Shown here piece by piece: positions 1 to 7,858 of a stretch of 64,000 nt of DNA; positions within the stretch are counted from its first letter, which is position 1; every line of letters begins with the position of its first letter. The notes below the pieces were generated by a model. That model was not told the origin of the DNA, did not search any database, and saw only the letters and a list, made by a program, of their open reading frames with translations. Location of the stretch: the NCBI RefSeq assembly GCF_018139565.1, contig NZ_JAGSPK010000005.1:285563-349562 (forward strand), in the 5' to 3' direction. The stretch is from Cognatundibacterium rivi (GTDB lineage: Bacteria; Pseudomonadota; Gammaproteobacteria; Burkholderiales; Burkholderiaceae_D). The translations under genes and the position numbers were made by a program.

Positions 1-2
1 TT

Positions 3-215
3 GTCACTGCGTTTCTCGGAAAATATCTGAAACATGATGACAGCATGGATGCTTTTCTCACGCTGACCGAAAATGCCAAAGACGGTAAGTGGAGCACTGA
101 TGAAAGTGGTAACAAAAAACCTGACCATACGTATTGGAAAGGCTTTCCGGCCCGCACCGCGGTTGGATTGAAACTGGAATATCTGCCAGCGGCAACATCG
201 CAAAAAACGAAATAA
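3..215 (+). CDS. C-terminal end of a hydrolase-like protein (partial)
   Basis: An open frame runs in from the left edge and stops at 213-215, giving about 70 C-terminal residues. The tail is hydrophilic, with a FLGKYL segment early and TYWKGFPARTAVGL before the end. That layout resembles the C-terminus of secreted alpha/beta-hydrolase (dienelactone hydrolase-like) proteins, but the catalytic residues lie outside the window, so the family is only a guess. A strong intrinsic terminator begins at its stop codon, which supports this being a real gene end. Confidence 0.5.
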   Translation, partial: VTAFLGKYLKHDDSMDAFLTLTENAKDGKWSTDESGNKKPDHTYWKGFPARTAVGLKLEYLPAATSQKTK

Positions 216-255
216 AAAAGCCGTATCCCTGAATGACACCGGGATACGGCTTTTT
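215..255 (+). terminator. Rho-independent terminator after the hydrolase-like gene
   Basis: Perfect 15-bp inverted repeat: AAAAAGCCGTATCCC at 215-229 pairs with GGGATACGGCTTTTT at 241-255, with an 11-nt loop. A/T tails on both sides mean it could also work on the minus strand. Confidence 0.85.
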
Positions 256-322
256 CACAGCGGCAATCTAAATTGACTGATACCGCGACACTGATTTGTC
301 AACGGCATTCAGTCCTATTCGC

Positions 323-2173
323 TCAGCTCCGGCGGGTTGCCGACAAGCGTTTGACTACCGCGATCAGGCGGTCTATTTCATCGCAGGTATTGTAAAACGC
401 AAACGAAGGACGCACGGTTGCCTCAACACCAAAGCGACGCAATATCGGTTGTGCGCAATGGTGCCCTGAACGTACCGCAATGCCTTCCTGATTCAGCGCG
501 TGCCCGACCTCTTCCGTCTTGTAGCCGGCAAGGACAAACGATGCAACACTCGCCTTCGCGTGAGCCGTGCCTATCAGGCGTACGCCAGGTATGCTTTTCA
601 AGCCATGGGTTGCATACTCAAGCAAAGCATGTTCGTACAAAGCAATTTTTTCAAGACCGATACGTTCCACATAGTCGATCGCAGCGCCCAGACAGACGGC
701 ATCGGCAATATTGCCGGTACCAGCCTCAAAACGCGCTGGCGCAGGCTGATATTGGGTGCGTTCAAAGGTCACATCCGCAATCATATTGCCGCCGCCCTGC
801 CACGGTGGTAATTGCTCCAGTAAAGCTTTTTTACCATAGACGACACCGATACCGGTGGGACCGAATACTTTGTGTCCGGAAAACACATAGAAGTCGGCAT
901 CCAGCGCCTGTACATTGACACGCAGATGCGATACCGCCTGCGCACCATCCACCAATACGCGGGCTCCGGCACTATGCGCGAGTGCAATGATTTCCTGCAC
1001 CGGAGTGATGGTGCCGAGTGCATTCGACACCTGCGTGACAGCGACCAGGCGAGTCTTGCTGTTGAGCAGTTTGCGATACTCATCCAGCAGAATCTGACCA
1101 CTGTCATCCACCGGAATCACCCGTATCACGGCGCCCTTTTCTGCCGCCAGCTGTTGCCATGGAACGATGTTGGCATGATGCTCAAGTTGCGACACGATGA
1201 TTTCATCACCGGCACCGATAAACTTTTTACCGAAAGTATTCGCGACCAGATTAATCGCTTCTGTCGCACCGCGTACGAAGATAATTTCCTCTGGCGACGC
1301 CGCACCCAGAAAACGTGCCACGGTATTGCGCGCACCTTCGTAAGCATCGGTTGCCCGCGCTGCCAGTTCGTGTGCGGCACGATGAATATTGGAATTCTCG
1401 TGTGCATAGAAATAGCTGAGTCTGTCGATCACCGATTGCGGCTTGTGCGTCGTCGCGGCATTATCAAACCAGACCAGTTGTTTGCCATTCACACGCTCCG
1501 CCAATATCGGAAAATCGCGCCGTACGGCATGGATATCAAATGGTGCGGCCAAAGCAGGATTCGCAGCGCGGGGAGCAGCATCCCAGTAATTTTGTTCGCC
1601 TTGCTGAAAATAATACGTGGCCGACAATTCATTTGCCGGTGTGGCTGTTACCGCTTTTGCCGGATACAACTCTCCTAACAAACGTTGCAACTGATCCTGT
1701 CCTGGTAAGCCGAAAGCGCGGGCGCTGACCTGATCACTACCGGTCGCCTGCGCCGCCAGACTATCCAGACCCGCATCTACGGACGGATAAGCATGTTCTC
1801 CGCTTAAAAAATAATATGGAGAACCTGCCCCACCAGCCTGAGGCCGGGATGGAGCTATGCTGCTGCCACCGTTGTGCGGCAAGGCCGCTGCATAGATCGC
1901 GGGTACACCCTGCGCGATGCCCGGCTCCGCGACTGGTGCTACATGCGCCGACGAACTGCTTTGCGGCTCAATGACAGGCACGTTCCCAGCAGGAGACACC
2001 GGCACTGGATGCGGCTCGTTCAGGTGCGACAATCCCGGCAGGAATTGTGCAGCCGCCTGAGCCACACCCGGCACCAGCGCGAAGAATTCAGATGCCATGC
2101 GATTCAGTAATGCCTCATCCGGCACACCATCCGCAGACACCTGATGATTATTTGTAGGTGTCAGGATAGTCAT
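323..2173 (-). CDS. Family 2A encapsulin cargo: SufS-type cysteine desulfurase with long N-terminal targeting domain
   Basis: PLP-dependent cysteine desulfurase, expected to release sulfur from cysteine inside the encapsulin shell encoded just upstream. With the chosen start (ATG at 2173, GGAG upstream) it has 616 residues. Residues 1 to about 210 are a low-complexity Pro/Ala/Ser-rich region absent from ordinary SufS (about 400 residues); this matches the cargo-loading extension of family 2A cargo. The SufS domain follows from FDIHAVRRDFPIL. SGHK carries the PLP lysine (about K435) and SGHHCAQP the catalytic cysteine (about C573). The extension contains two copies of a YYFxxGE motif, near residues 120 and 187. 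The start lies 26 nt inside the shell gene, so translation is probably coupled. An upstream ATG at 2218 would add an unlikely hydrophobic stretch. Confidence 0.93.
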   Translation of the reverse strand: MTILTPTNNHQVSADGVPDEALLNRMASEFFALVPGVAQAAAQFLPGLSHLNEPHPVPVSPAGNVPVIEPQSSSSAHVAPVAEPGIAQGVPAIYAAALPHNGGSSIAPSRPQAGGAGSPYYFLSGEHAYPSVDAGLDSLAAQATGSDQVSARAFGLPGQDQLQRLLGELYPAKAVTATPANELSATYYFQQGEQNYWDAAPRAANPALAAPFDIHAVRRDFPILAERVNGKQLVWFDNAATTHKPQSVIDRLSYFYAHENSNIHRAAHELAARATDAYEGARNTVARFLGAASPEEIIFVRGATEAINLVANTFGKKFIGAGDEIIVSQLEHHANIVPWQQLAAEKGAVIRVIPVDDSGQILLDEYRKLLNSKTRLVAVTQVSNALGTITPVQEIIALAHSAGARVLVDGAQAVSHLRVNVQALDADFYVFSGHKVFGPTGIGVVYGKKALLEQLPPWQGGGNMIADVTFERTQYQPAPARFEAGTGNIADAVCLGAAIDYVERIGLEKIALYEHALLEYATHGLKSIPGVRLIGTAHAKASVASFVLAGYKTEEVGHALNQEGIAVRSGHHCAQPILRRFGVEATVRPSFAFYNTCDEIDRLIAVVKRLSATRRS

Positions 2174-3077
2174 GATATTTACCGATCTCCACATCATCCA
2201 ACACAGCCAGGGCATCATCTGTCAACACTGCCAGTGAGCAGTAAAGAGAAATCAGATAAGAAGCAATCGCATTACGGTTGATACCCATAAAACGCACTGA
2301 CAGACCTGGGCTCTGCTCACCAGCCAGCCCGGGCTGGAACAGACCAACCACCCCCTGCCGTTTTTCACCAACGCGCAGCAAAATGATTTTTGTTTTGCCA
2401 TCTTCAATCGGTAATTTGTCAGATGGAACCAGAGGAACGCCGCGCCATGTCAGGAATTGTGAGCCAAACAGACTGACTGTCGGTGGAGGAACACCGCGAC
2501 GTGTGCATTCGCGGCCAAACGCCGCAATCGCCAACGGATGCGCGAGGAAAAAGCCTGGCTCTTTCCATACTTTGGTCAGCAGATCGTCCAGATCGTCCGG
2601 TGTCGGTGCGCCAGTCAGCGTCGAGATGCGTTGATCCTCATGCACATTCGCCAGCAGACCATAATCAGGGTTATTAATCAGCTCGCTTTCCTGACGCTCC
2701 TTGATTGTTTCTACGGTCAGACGTAATTGCTCTTTAATCTGATCGTGCGGGCTGCTATACAGATCGGAGATACGGGTATGTACATCCAAAACGGTAGCGA
2801 CTGCATTCAGGAAATATTCGCGCGGTTGCTCTTCGTAATCCACAAAAGTCTGCGGTAATTCGGATTCGTCGCGTTGAGAACAGGCAACGCGCACATCCTT
2901 AGGATTTTTTACCTTGTTGAGCCGGTAAATGCCGGCTTCAACCGGCAGCCATTGCAGCAGATGCACCAGCCAGCGCGGAGAAATGGTCGATAACTGCGGA
3001 ACGGTTTTAGTTGCATTGGCTAACTGTCGGGCAGCATTATCGCCCAGTGCAAAATTCGGCGAAGGTACATCAGACAT
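2148..3077 (-). CDS. Family 2A encapsulin nanocompartment shell protein (SrpI-like)
   Basis: HK97-fold shell protein of 309 residues, expected to self-assemble into an icosahedral compartment around the cysteine desulfurase encoded immediately downstream. The family call rests on overall resemblance to SrpI/family 2A shells: an N-terminal arm (about residues 1-70) rich in PQLSTISPRWL, the segment LNAVATVLDVHTRISDLYSSPHDQIKEQ split below the 20-residue limit here only in description, the central ANVHEDQRI and GAPTPDDLDDLLTKVW stretch, and a C-terminal half with GVPPPTVSLFGS. The length is typical. No cyclic-nucleotide-binding domain is inserted, which separates it from family 2B. The ATG at 3077 has a good GGAG site six bases upstream. 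A 114-bp gap separates it from the preceding regulator gene, and its 3' end overlaps the cargo start. Confidence 0.93.
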   Translation of the reverse strand: MSDVPSPNFALGDNAARQLANATKTVPQLSTISPRWLVHLLQWLPVEAGIYRLNKVKNPKDVRVACSQRDESELPQTFVDYEEQPREYFLNAVATVLDVHTRISDLYSSPHDQIKEQLRLTVETIKERQESELINNPDYGLLANVHEDQRISTLTGAPTPDDLDDLLTKVWKEPGFFLAHPLAIAAFGRECTRRGVPPPTVSLFGSQFLTWRGVPLVPSDKLPIEDGKTKIILLRVGEKRQGVVGLFQPGLAGEQSPGLSVRFMGINRNAIASYLISLYCSLAVLTDDALAVLDDVEIGKYHDYPDTYK

Positions 3078-3191
3078 AGGTCACTCCATGAGTAAGTGGA
3101 TTTATCGGACTACAAAAAAATAACAACAAGAATTAACAACAAAAATAGCAATTCATCTGTTAAGACAGTGTCTGATGCCCATCGCCCGCGT

Positions 3192-3464
3192 TCAACATGC
3201 TATCGCCATCAAGGACATTTTTTGCATTACTTGCGCGTGACGCACATCCTCGCAGCGTGCCAGCAGTTCTGACATACGAAAGCCTAATGCCTGCGCCAGT
3301 TTTTCCATCGTCACCAGTGACGGAATTACTTTTCCGCGCTCAATCTCACCGATATACGAGCGGTTCAGATTTGCCTTTTCCGCCAGCACTTCCTGCGACC
3401 ACTGACGTGCGTCACGTGCCTGACGAACAGCAATACCAAAGCAATGGCAAAGCTCTTTCATCAT
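3192..3464 (-). CDS. XRE-family helix-turn-helix regulator in the encapsulin cluster
   Basis: Small DNA-binding protein of about 90 residues, made almost entirely of one XRE/Cro-type HTH. The segment from RQARDARQWSQEVLAEKA through LNRSYIGEIERGKVIPS gives the classic five-helix pattern with the recognition helix near SYIGEIERG. Three in-frame starts overlap the stop of the serine acetyltransferase gene (GTG 3467, ATG 3464, ATG 3461). The GGAG site best fits ATG 3461. The overlap means it is co-transcribed with the acetyltransferase and precedes the shell gene. Its position suggests local autoregulation of the compartment operon, possibly sensing sulfur or cysteine status. That is inference, because no ligand domain is visible. 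Confidence 0.85.
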   Translation of the reverse strand: MMKELCHCFGIAVRQARDARQWSQEVLAEKANLNRSYIGEIERGKVIPSLVTMEKLAQALGFRMSELLARCEDVRHAQVMQKMSLMAIAC

Positions 3465-4438
3465 CACTCCGGATCGGTCGTTGCGAGATTCTTTTCATGG
3501 CGCAAACTCGCCTGACTGACATGACTACCGGGTGCCACATCAGTCGTGACCCAGACGTTGCCACCGATGGTCGCGCCACGCCCTAAAGTAATCCGCCCTA
3601 AGACGGTCGCTCCCGCGTAAATAACAACATCGTCTTCAACAATCGGATGACGCGGCAAACCCTTTTGTAAATTACCTTCTTTATCCGCGGGAAAACGTTT
3701 TGCACCGAGCGTCACTGCCTGATAAATACGCACGCGCTGCCCGATTACGGCCGTCTCACCGATCACCACACCAGTACCGTGATCGATGAAAAAACCGGGA
3801 CCAATCTGCGCACCGGGATGAATATCAATGCCAGTCTGACTGTGGGCAATTTCTGCAACGATACGTGCCAGTAAAGGCACACCCAGCAAATACAACTGGT
3901 GTGCAACCCTGTGATAAATCATGGCCAGCACGCCGGGGTAGCAGAGTAAAACTTCATCGACACTGCGGGCGGCAGGATCGCCCTGATAAGCGGCAATCAC
4001 ATCGCTGTCGAGCAGGGTGCGTATCTGCGGCAAAGAACGTGAGAAAGTGCGCACGATAGACACTGCCCGATCTTCAGTATGCAGCTCATGGTGGTTGTTA
4101 TAGCGCGATGCGTAACTCAGTTCCAGCCGCACCTGCGTCAGCAATGAATGCAGCACCGAATCAAGGGTATGCCCAACGTAAAAATCTTCACTTTCCTGAC
4201 GCAATTCCGGCGGACCAAGACGCATGGGAAACAGCGCTCCGCGCAAATCCTCGAGTATCTTTGTCAGCGCATCCCGCGATGGCAATTCACGCCCACCCGG
4301 CTCCGATGGGCGCACCTGGCGGCTGCGCCAGGTCTGACGCACAGAGGCCAGTTCACTGACGACCTGCTCGATACCAAATAATGACGCTCGCTGTATTGCA
4401 GGTGCATGGGCTTGATTATTGGCTTTATTGTTAGTCAT
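3464..4438 (-). CDS. epsC: Serine O-acetyltransferase (EpsC type) of the encapsulin cluster
   Basis: Makes O-acetylserine from serine and acetyl-CoA, the carbon skeleton for cysteine synthesis. The 324 residues comprise an N-terminal helical region and a C-terminal left-handed beta-helix built of hexapeptide repeats. The DIHPGAQIG segment with the following DHGTGVVIGETAVIG is the serine acetyltransferase active-site region, including the conserved His of DHG. It is longer than CysE of enterics (about 270 residues) and matches the EpsC-like form often found next to family 2A encapsulins. It lies between the rhodanese and the regulator, all on the minus strand. The gene set suggests cysteine is made and consumed for sulfur storage. 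Confidence 0.92.
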   Translation of the reverse strand: MTNNKANNQAHAPAIQRASLFGIEQVVSELASVRQTWRSRQVRPSEPGGRELPSRDALTKILEDLRGALFPMRLGPPELRQESEDFYVGHTLDSVLHSLLTQVRLELSYASRYNNHHELHTEDRAVSIVRTFSRSLPQIRTLLDSDVIAAYQGDPAARSVDEVLLCYPGVLAMIYHRVAHQLYLLGVPLLARIVAEIAHSQTGIDIHPGAQIGPGFFIDHGTGVVIGETAVIGQRVRIYQAVTLGAKRFPADKEGNLQKGLPRHPIVEDDVVIYAGATVLGRITLGRGATIGGNVWVTTDVAPGSHVSQASLRHEKNLATTDPE

Positions 4439-4541
4439 AACTCTGATCAGTTCAGTTGTGATTCAGTTTTGATTCAGCTTGCCGATGAAAGAAGTCAATG
4501 ACCGCAGTACCAGCAAATTTTGTGTGGTCGCTGATATGCGC

Positions 4542-5060
4542 TTAATCCTGAACCCAGGGTAAGGAATACGAACGCCAGCCACCAAGCTGCCCACGTTGCT
4601 GAATCTCGTTGATCTCGCCTTCAAACCCCTCAGTGATATTGAAGACGTTCACAAATCCGGCCGTGGTCAGTGCTTCAGCCGCTGCCGCCGAACGCTTACC
4701 GCTACGACATAACAACAAAAATACAGCCGCTTTATCTTTGAGTTTGCTTTCGAATTCCTTCGCGAAACGCGGATTACGGGTCATTGCGGTGCCTGTCGCC
4801 CAGGCGACATGCTGGCTACCGGGAACATGACCAACAAACTTACGCTCCTCATTTGTACGAACATCAACGAGGGTGGCGGCACCCAGTTGCACCAGACGCC
4901 AAGCGTCAACCGGCGTCAGACTGCCGGCGAAAGGCAGTTGCTGTTGACGGGCATCTTCTTTTGCATGGGAAAGCAGACTAGCGACATCGGCGCCGCTGTT
5001 ATCAGAAGCGGAACTGGCGGAAGAAAAAGCATCGTTGGGGGTGATCGTAGAATCTGTCAT
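4542..5060 (-). CDS. Rhodanese-like sulfurtransferase of the encapsulin cluster
   Basis: Single-domain rhodanese of 172 residues. After a disordered Ser/Asp-rich N-terminus (about 45 residues) comes the rhodanese fold, with TPVDAWRLVQLGAATLVDVR at its start. The active-site loop is LLLCRSGKRSAAAAEAL, whose Cys (about C118) should carry the persulfide. It is the first gene of the minus-strand run that continues into epsC, the XRE regulator, shell and cargo. In family 2A clusters a rhodanese is a common partner and probably moves persulfide sulfur to or from the cysteine desulfurase. The start at 5060 has only a weak ribosome site. The 103-bp gap to epsC could hold another promoter. Confidence 0.92.
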   Translation of the reverse strand: MTDSTITPNDAFSSASSASDNSGADVASLLSHAKEDARQQQLPFAGSLTPVDAWRLVQLGAATLVDVRTNEERKFVGHVPGSQHVAWATGTAMTRNPRFAKEFESKLKDKAAVFLLLCRSGKRSAAAAEALTTAGFVNVFNITEGFEGEINEIQQRGQLGGWRSYSLPWVQD

Positions 5061-5253
5061 ACATATCTTTCAAAGCAATTGATGTGTTTATCGAACATCG
5101 TTATGACAAAACTGTAGCGAAATCCCTAAGAGTGGAAAACGAATTAAAACGCGATTATTTATACAAAAAACGATTAACGATTTCTTCGGCACGGTCAGCG
5201 TGCTGGTGACACCAATCCGCGAACATGGTTATACATGGAACGCGAAGACATAA

Positions 5254-5287
5254 AAAAGCCCCCGCAGATGACTGGCGGAGGCTTTGT
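5254..5287 (-). terminator. Rho-independent terminator of the small secreted-protein gene
   Basis: On the minus strand AAAGCCTCCGC pairs with GCGGGGGCTTT around a 9-nt loop and is followed by a T run. One base pair is imperfect. It lies between the 75-residue protein gene and the rhodanese gene, so it ends the former. Confidence 0.75.
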
Positions 5288-5339
5288 TGTTTCAGATGGT
5301 TTACTTGTTCAGTTTATTCAGACAAACAGAAAAAAATAC

Positions 5340-5567
5340 TCATTCATTTTTGAGTTTTTCACATCGCCCATCGCGATAAGGACCTGCAGTGCGTTCCCAC
5401 CCATCACCCGGTGAAGTCTGCGAACAGACCTCTGCATCTTTGATTTTGCTTTTCCACTTATACCAGGATGCGGGCGCGGCGAATGCTGCAAACGATACAC
5501 ACAGCAAAAGGGATGCACACAATATGGTGACGATAGATCGGTGCCGATAACTGTGCTGATCACCCAT
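5340..5567 (-). CDS. Small secreted protein, conserved-looking, function unknown
   Basis: A 75-residue protein with a clear signal peptide: basic start, hydrophobic TILCASLLLCVSFAAFA, then a signal-peptidase I site before APASW. The mature part is about 45 residues, rich in Trp, Lys and Asp, with two cysteines (in EVCSQTSPGDGW and GRCEKL) that could form a disulfide. Similar short WYKWKSK...CSQTSPG...C proteins are, as I recall, common in Burkholderiales, but I know no function. It has its own downstream terminator. The overlapping alternative frame starting near 5563 lacks these features and is a shadow. Confidence 0.72.
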   Translation of the reverse strand: MGDQHSYRHRSIVTILCASLLLCVSFAAFAAPASWYKWKSKIKDAEVCSQTSPGDGWERTAGPYRDGRCEKLKNE

Positions 5568-5649
5568 TACGCAAACCTCCCGTCCTTTGTTATATCAACA
5601 GAACATACACTACAAAGAATTCATCATCTCGTCGGAAAAATCCGATGAC

Positions 5650-6378
5650 TCATCTGGTTTGTAAACCATTTATGTGCTGTGCCAGTTCATCAATACTCAG
5701 AATCACAAGATCATGTGCCGCTGCGTAATTCAGAATATCCTGACCACGTGACATGCTGCCATCCGGATTCATCAGTTCGCATAATACCGCTGCCGGCTGC
5801 ATTCCAGCCAGACGCACCAGATCCACGGAGCCCTCAGTATGACCACGCCGCTGTAATACTCCGCCAGGCACTGCCCGCAAAGGAAAAACATGCCCTGGCC
5901 GCGCCAGATCGCCGGGTATCGCACCTTCTGCGATCGCAGCCTTGATCGTTGTGACCCGATCCGTAGCAGAAACGCCCGTAGTCACACCGTGCGTGGCTTC
6001 TATCGTGACCGTAAATGCCGTACCAAAACGACTACCATTTGCAGCCACCATCGGAGGCAAATCCAGCTGCTGCAAGCGCTCGTCGGTCAGGCACAGACAC
6101 ACGATACCGCTGCAATCACGAATTAGTCTGGCCATGCTCTCGGTGGTAATTTTTTCCGCTGCGATGATCAGATCGGCTTCATTTTCACGATCAAAATCGT
6201 CCATCAATAAAACTGGTCGTCCATTCCGAAGGTCGGCCAGAGCCCGCTGTAAACGCTCGGTAAAAGGACTGTCGGAATAAACAAAACTCTGGGATGCTTG
6301 TGTAGTCGCTACGACTGATGAAGATGATGCAGTAATTGAACCGGGTACTGCAGTAAGGCTGCTTGTGTTACTCAACAT
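5650..6378 (-). CDS. ribB: 3,4-dihydroxy-2-butanone 4-phosphate synthase
   Basis: Converts ribulose 5-phosphate to the four-carbon unit used for riboflavin. The 242 residues start at the ATG at 6378, preceded by GCGGAG about ten bases upstream. About 45 Ser/Thr-rich residues precede the RibB fold. Diagnostic segments are [16 protein letters not shown] (acidic metal site), [35 protein letters not shown] loop (here [12 protein letters not shown]) and [13 protein letters not shown]. No GTP cyclohydrolase II domain follows, so it is monofunctional RibB and not RibBA. The upstream FMN riboswitch on the same strand fixes the regulation: flavin excess should turn it down. An upstream ATG at 6441 lies within the riboswitch expression platform and is unlikely. 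Confidence 0.95.
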   Translation of the reverse strand: MLSNTSSLTAVPGSITASSSSVVATTQASQSFVYSDSPFTERLQRALADLRNGRPVLLMDDFDRENEADLIIAAEKITTESMARLIRDCSGIVCLCLTDERLQQLDLPPMVAANGSRFGTAFTVTIEATHGVTTGVSATDRVTTIKAAIAEGAIPGDLARPGHVFPLRAVPGGVLQRRGHTEGSVDLVRLAGMQPAAVLCELMNPDGSMSRGQDILNYAAAHDLVILSIDELAQHINGLQTR

Positions 6379-6484
6379 AATTGAAACGCTCCGCAAAAAA
6401 AATGTGCAAAAGACGTTCCAGGGGATTTTTGAATAGCCCAAAGCCAGCGCTCACGAGCTGGCGCGAGCACTGATATCAGGCGTA

Positions 6485-6661
6485 TCTTCTCTCATCCGGA
6501 CTATCACCGTCGGCTCTGGAATCACACCAGATCTGCTGACCTTGCAAAAACCATCAGTACAACGACGATGATCATTCACTGCAAGCGCTCGCGGGCTTGA
6601 TTTACCAAAAATATCTGGCAAATTTTACCGCCGGTGGGGAATTACACCCCGCCCTGAAGAC
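6485..6661 (-). promoter_or_regulatory. FMN riboswitch (RFN element) upstream of ribB
   Basis: Read on the minus strand, the aptamer opens with TCTTCAGGGCGGGGTG and AATTCCCCACCGGCGGTA and closes with AGTCCGGATGAGAGAAGA. These are the most conserved RFN blocks, and the hypervariable stem lies between them. A GC-rich hairpin at 6443-6462 sits between the aptamer and ribB and is a candidate expression platform. No long T run follows it directly, so either translational control or Rho-type attenuation remains possible. Confidence 0.95.
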
Positions 6662-6769
6662 GTACGACCTGCCGACATCGTCGGCGAACCAATTATACGC
6701 AAAATACTCTGCCGGTGTTTTCAGTTCAGGAATGAATGATGATGGTGAAGCCCGAAAAGCAGCATCACG

Positions 6770-7858
6770 TCAATGTACTCTCGGCAAAGTGATCTGAAAT
6801 ACAGAGCCGCCATCGGCGTGTTGAGCATAACTGACTTGCCCCTTATGTGCCTGTGCAATCGCACGCACCACCGCCAGACCCAAACCGCTACCGCCGCTTT
6901 CGCGCGACCGCGAATCATCACCACGCTGAAAGGCTTCGAAGATAAAAGGGATCAGATGCTCAGGGATTCCCGGCCCTTCATCCGTCACTGTCAGATGAAA
7001 TGCATTTTGCGACAGTCTGGATTCAATCAGCAACTTTCCTGGAGATGCGTAGCGACGTGCATTTTCAAGCAGAGCGACGATCACTTGCCGTAGGCGTGAC
7101 GGGTCACAGACGATGATGGTACTTTCTACCTTCATATCAAGATAAAATCCGGCGGCAGTCAATGACGGTGCCATGAGTTCCAGCACCTGACTGACTTCGG
7201 AGGCAATGTCCACGTGTTCCAATCTCAGGCTCAGATAAGCGCCATCGGCCAGACTGAGAACGCGTAAATCTTCGACCAGACGGGTAAGCCCATCGACCTG
7301 ATTCAAGAGATTACGAAACTGCACTTCCTCTGGCGGAAACACGCCGTCCGCCATGCCCTGCAAGCGTCCGCGCAAAATCGTCAGAGGCGTTCTTAATTCA
7401 TGCGCAATCGCAGCATTCCAGGTCGTTAATTCATGTGCGGTACTTTGCAAGCGTTCTGCCATAGAATTAAAGCCATCAACCAGGGCAGCGGTTTCGCCCA
7501 AGGTACGATCGCCTGCCACTGCGCGGGCAGATAAATCGCCATCGGCAATACGTTTGACACTTTCGGCAATGGAGTTAAGCGGGATCAAGATGCGTCTGGC
7601 CAGTTTTCTTGCCGCAGCGATGCCAAACACAAGGCCGACAACAGTGATCGTCGCCATATAAATCCATTCCGGCCATGTTGGCAGTGACATCGGATCGACG
7701 TCGGTAAACAAACTGGGAACCCATTGAATCAGTAAGGCATAAAACACATAGGTGCTGATTAACACAATGGCGATGATGCTCAGTACAACTGCCGATGTCC
7801 AGCGAATGATTTGTCTGCTGAAATCCGATTCGGCGCTCACGATGGACTCTTCAGGCAA
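6770..7858 (-). CDS. AdeS-like sensor histidine kinase
   Basis: Membrane sensor kinase of 362 residues: TM1 about residues 20-45, a short periplasmic loop, TM2 about 65-82, then HAMP (IPLNSIAESVKRIADGDLS), a HisKA domain with IAHELRTPLT (phospho-His about 153), and a HATPase_c domain with N box LLENARRYA, G1 DEGPGIPE and G2 GGSGLGLAV. The periplasmic loop is only about 20 residues, so it may sense signals within the membrane. It overlaps the upstream response-regulator gene by 22 nt. The size and arrangement match AdeS, the partner of AdeR, which controls the AdeABC efflux pump. Here too the pair is divergent from an RND pump, so control of 8706-14427 is a reasonable inference. Confidence 0.9.
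   Translation of the reverse strand: MPEESIVSAESDFSRQIIRWTSAVVLSIIAIVLISTYVFYALLIQWVPSLFTDVDPMSLPTWPEWIYMATITVVGLVFGIAAARKLARRILIPLNSIAESVKRIADGDLSARAVAGDRTLGETAALVDGFNSMAERLQSTAHELTTWNAAIAHELRTPLTILRGRLQGMADGVFPPEEVQFRNLLNQVDGLTRLVEDLRVLSLADGAYLSLRLEHVDIASEVSQVLELMAPSLTAAGFYLDMKVESTIIVCDPSRLRQVIVALLENARRYASPGKLLIESRLSQNAFHLTVTDEGPGIPEHLIPFIFEAFQRGDDSRSRESGGSGLGLAVVRAIAQAHKGQVSYAQHADGGSVFQITLPRVH

Noticed and set aside
418..1678. Long plus-strand frames opposite the cysteine desulfurase
   Set aside because: Shadows of the minus-strand gene, rich in Arg/Cys/His with no domain.
5318..5563. 81-codon frame overlapping the small secreted protein
   Set aside because: The neighbouring frame has a signal peptide and a conserved-looking cysteine pair; this one has neither.
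6597..6797. Plus-strand frame over the FMN riboswitch
   Set aside because: It is antisense to a highly conserved RNA element that explains the sequence.
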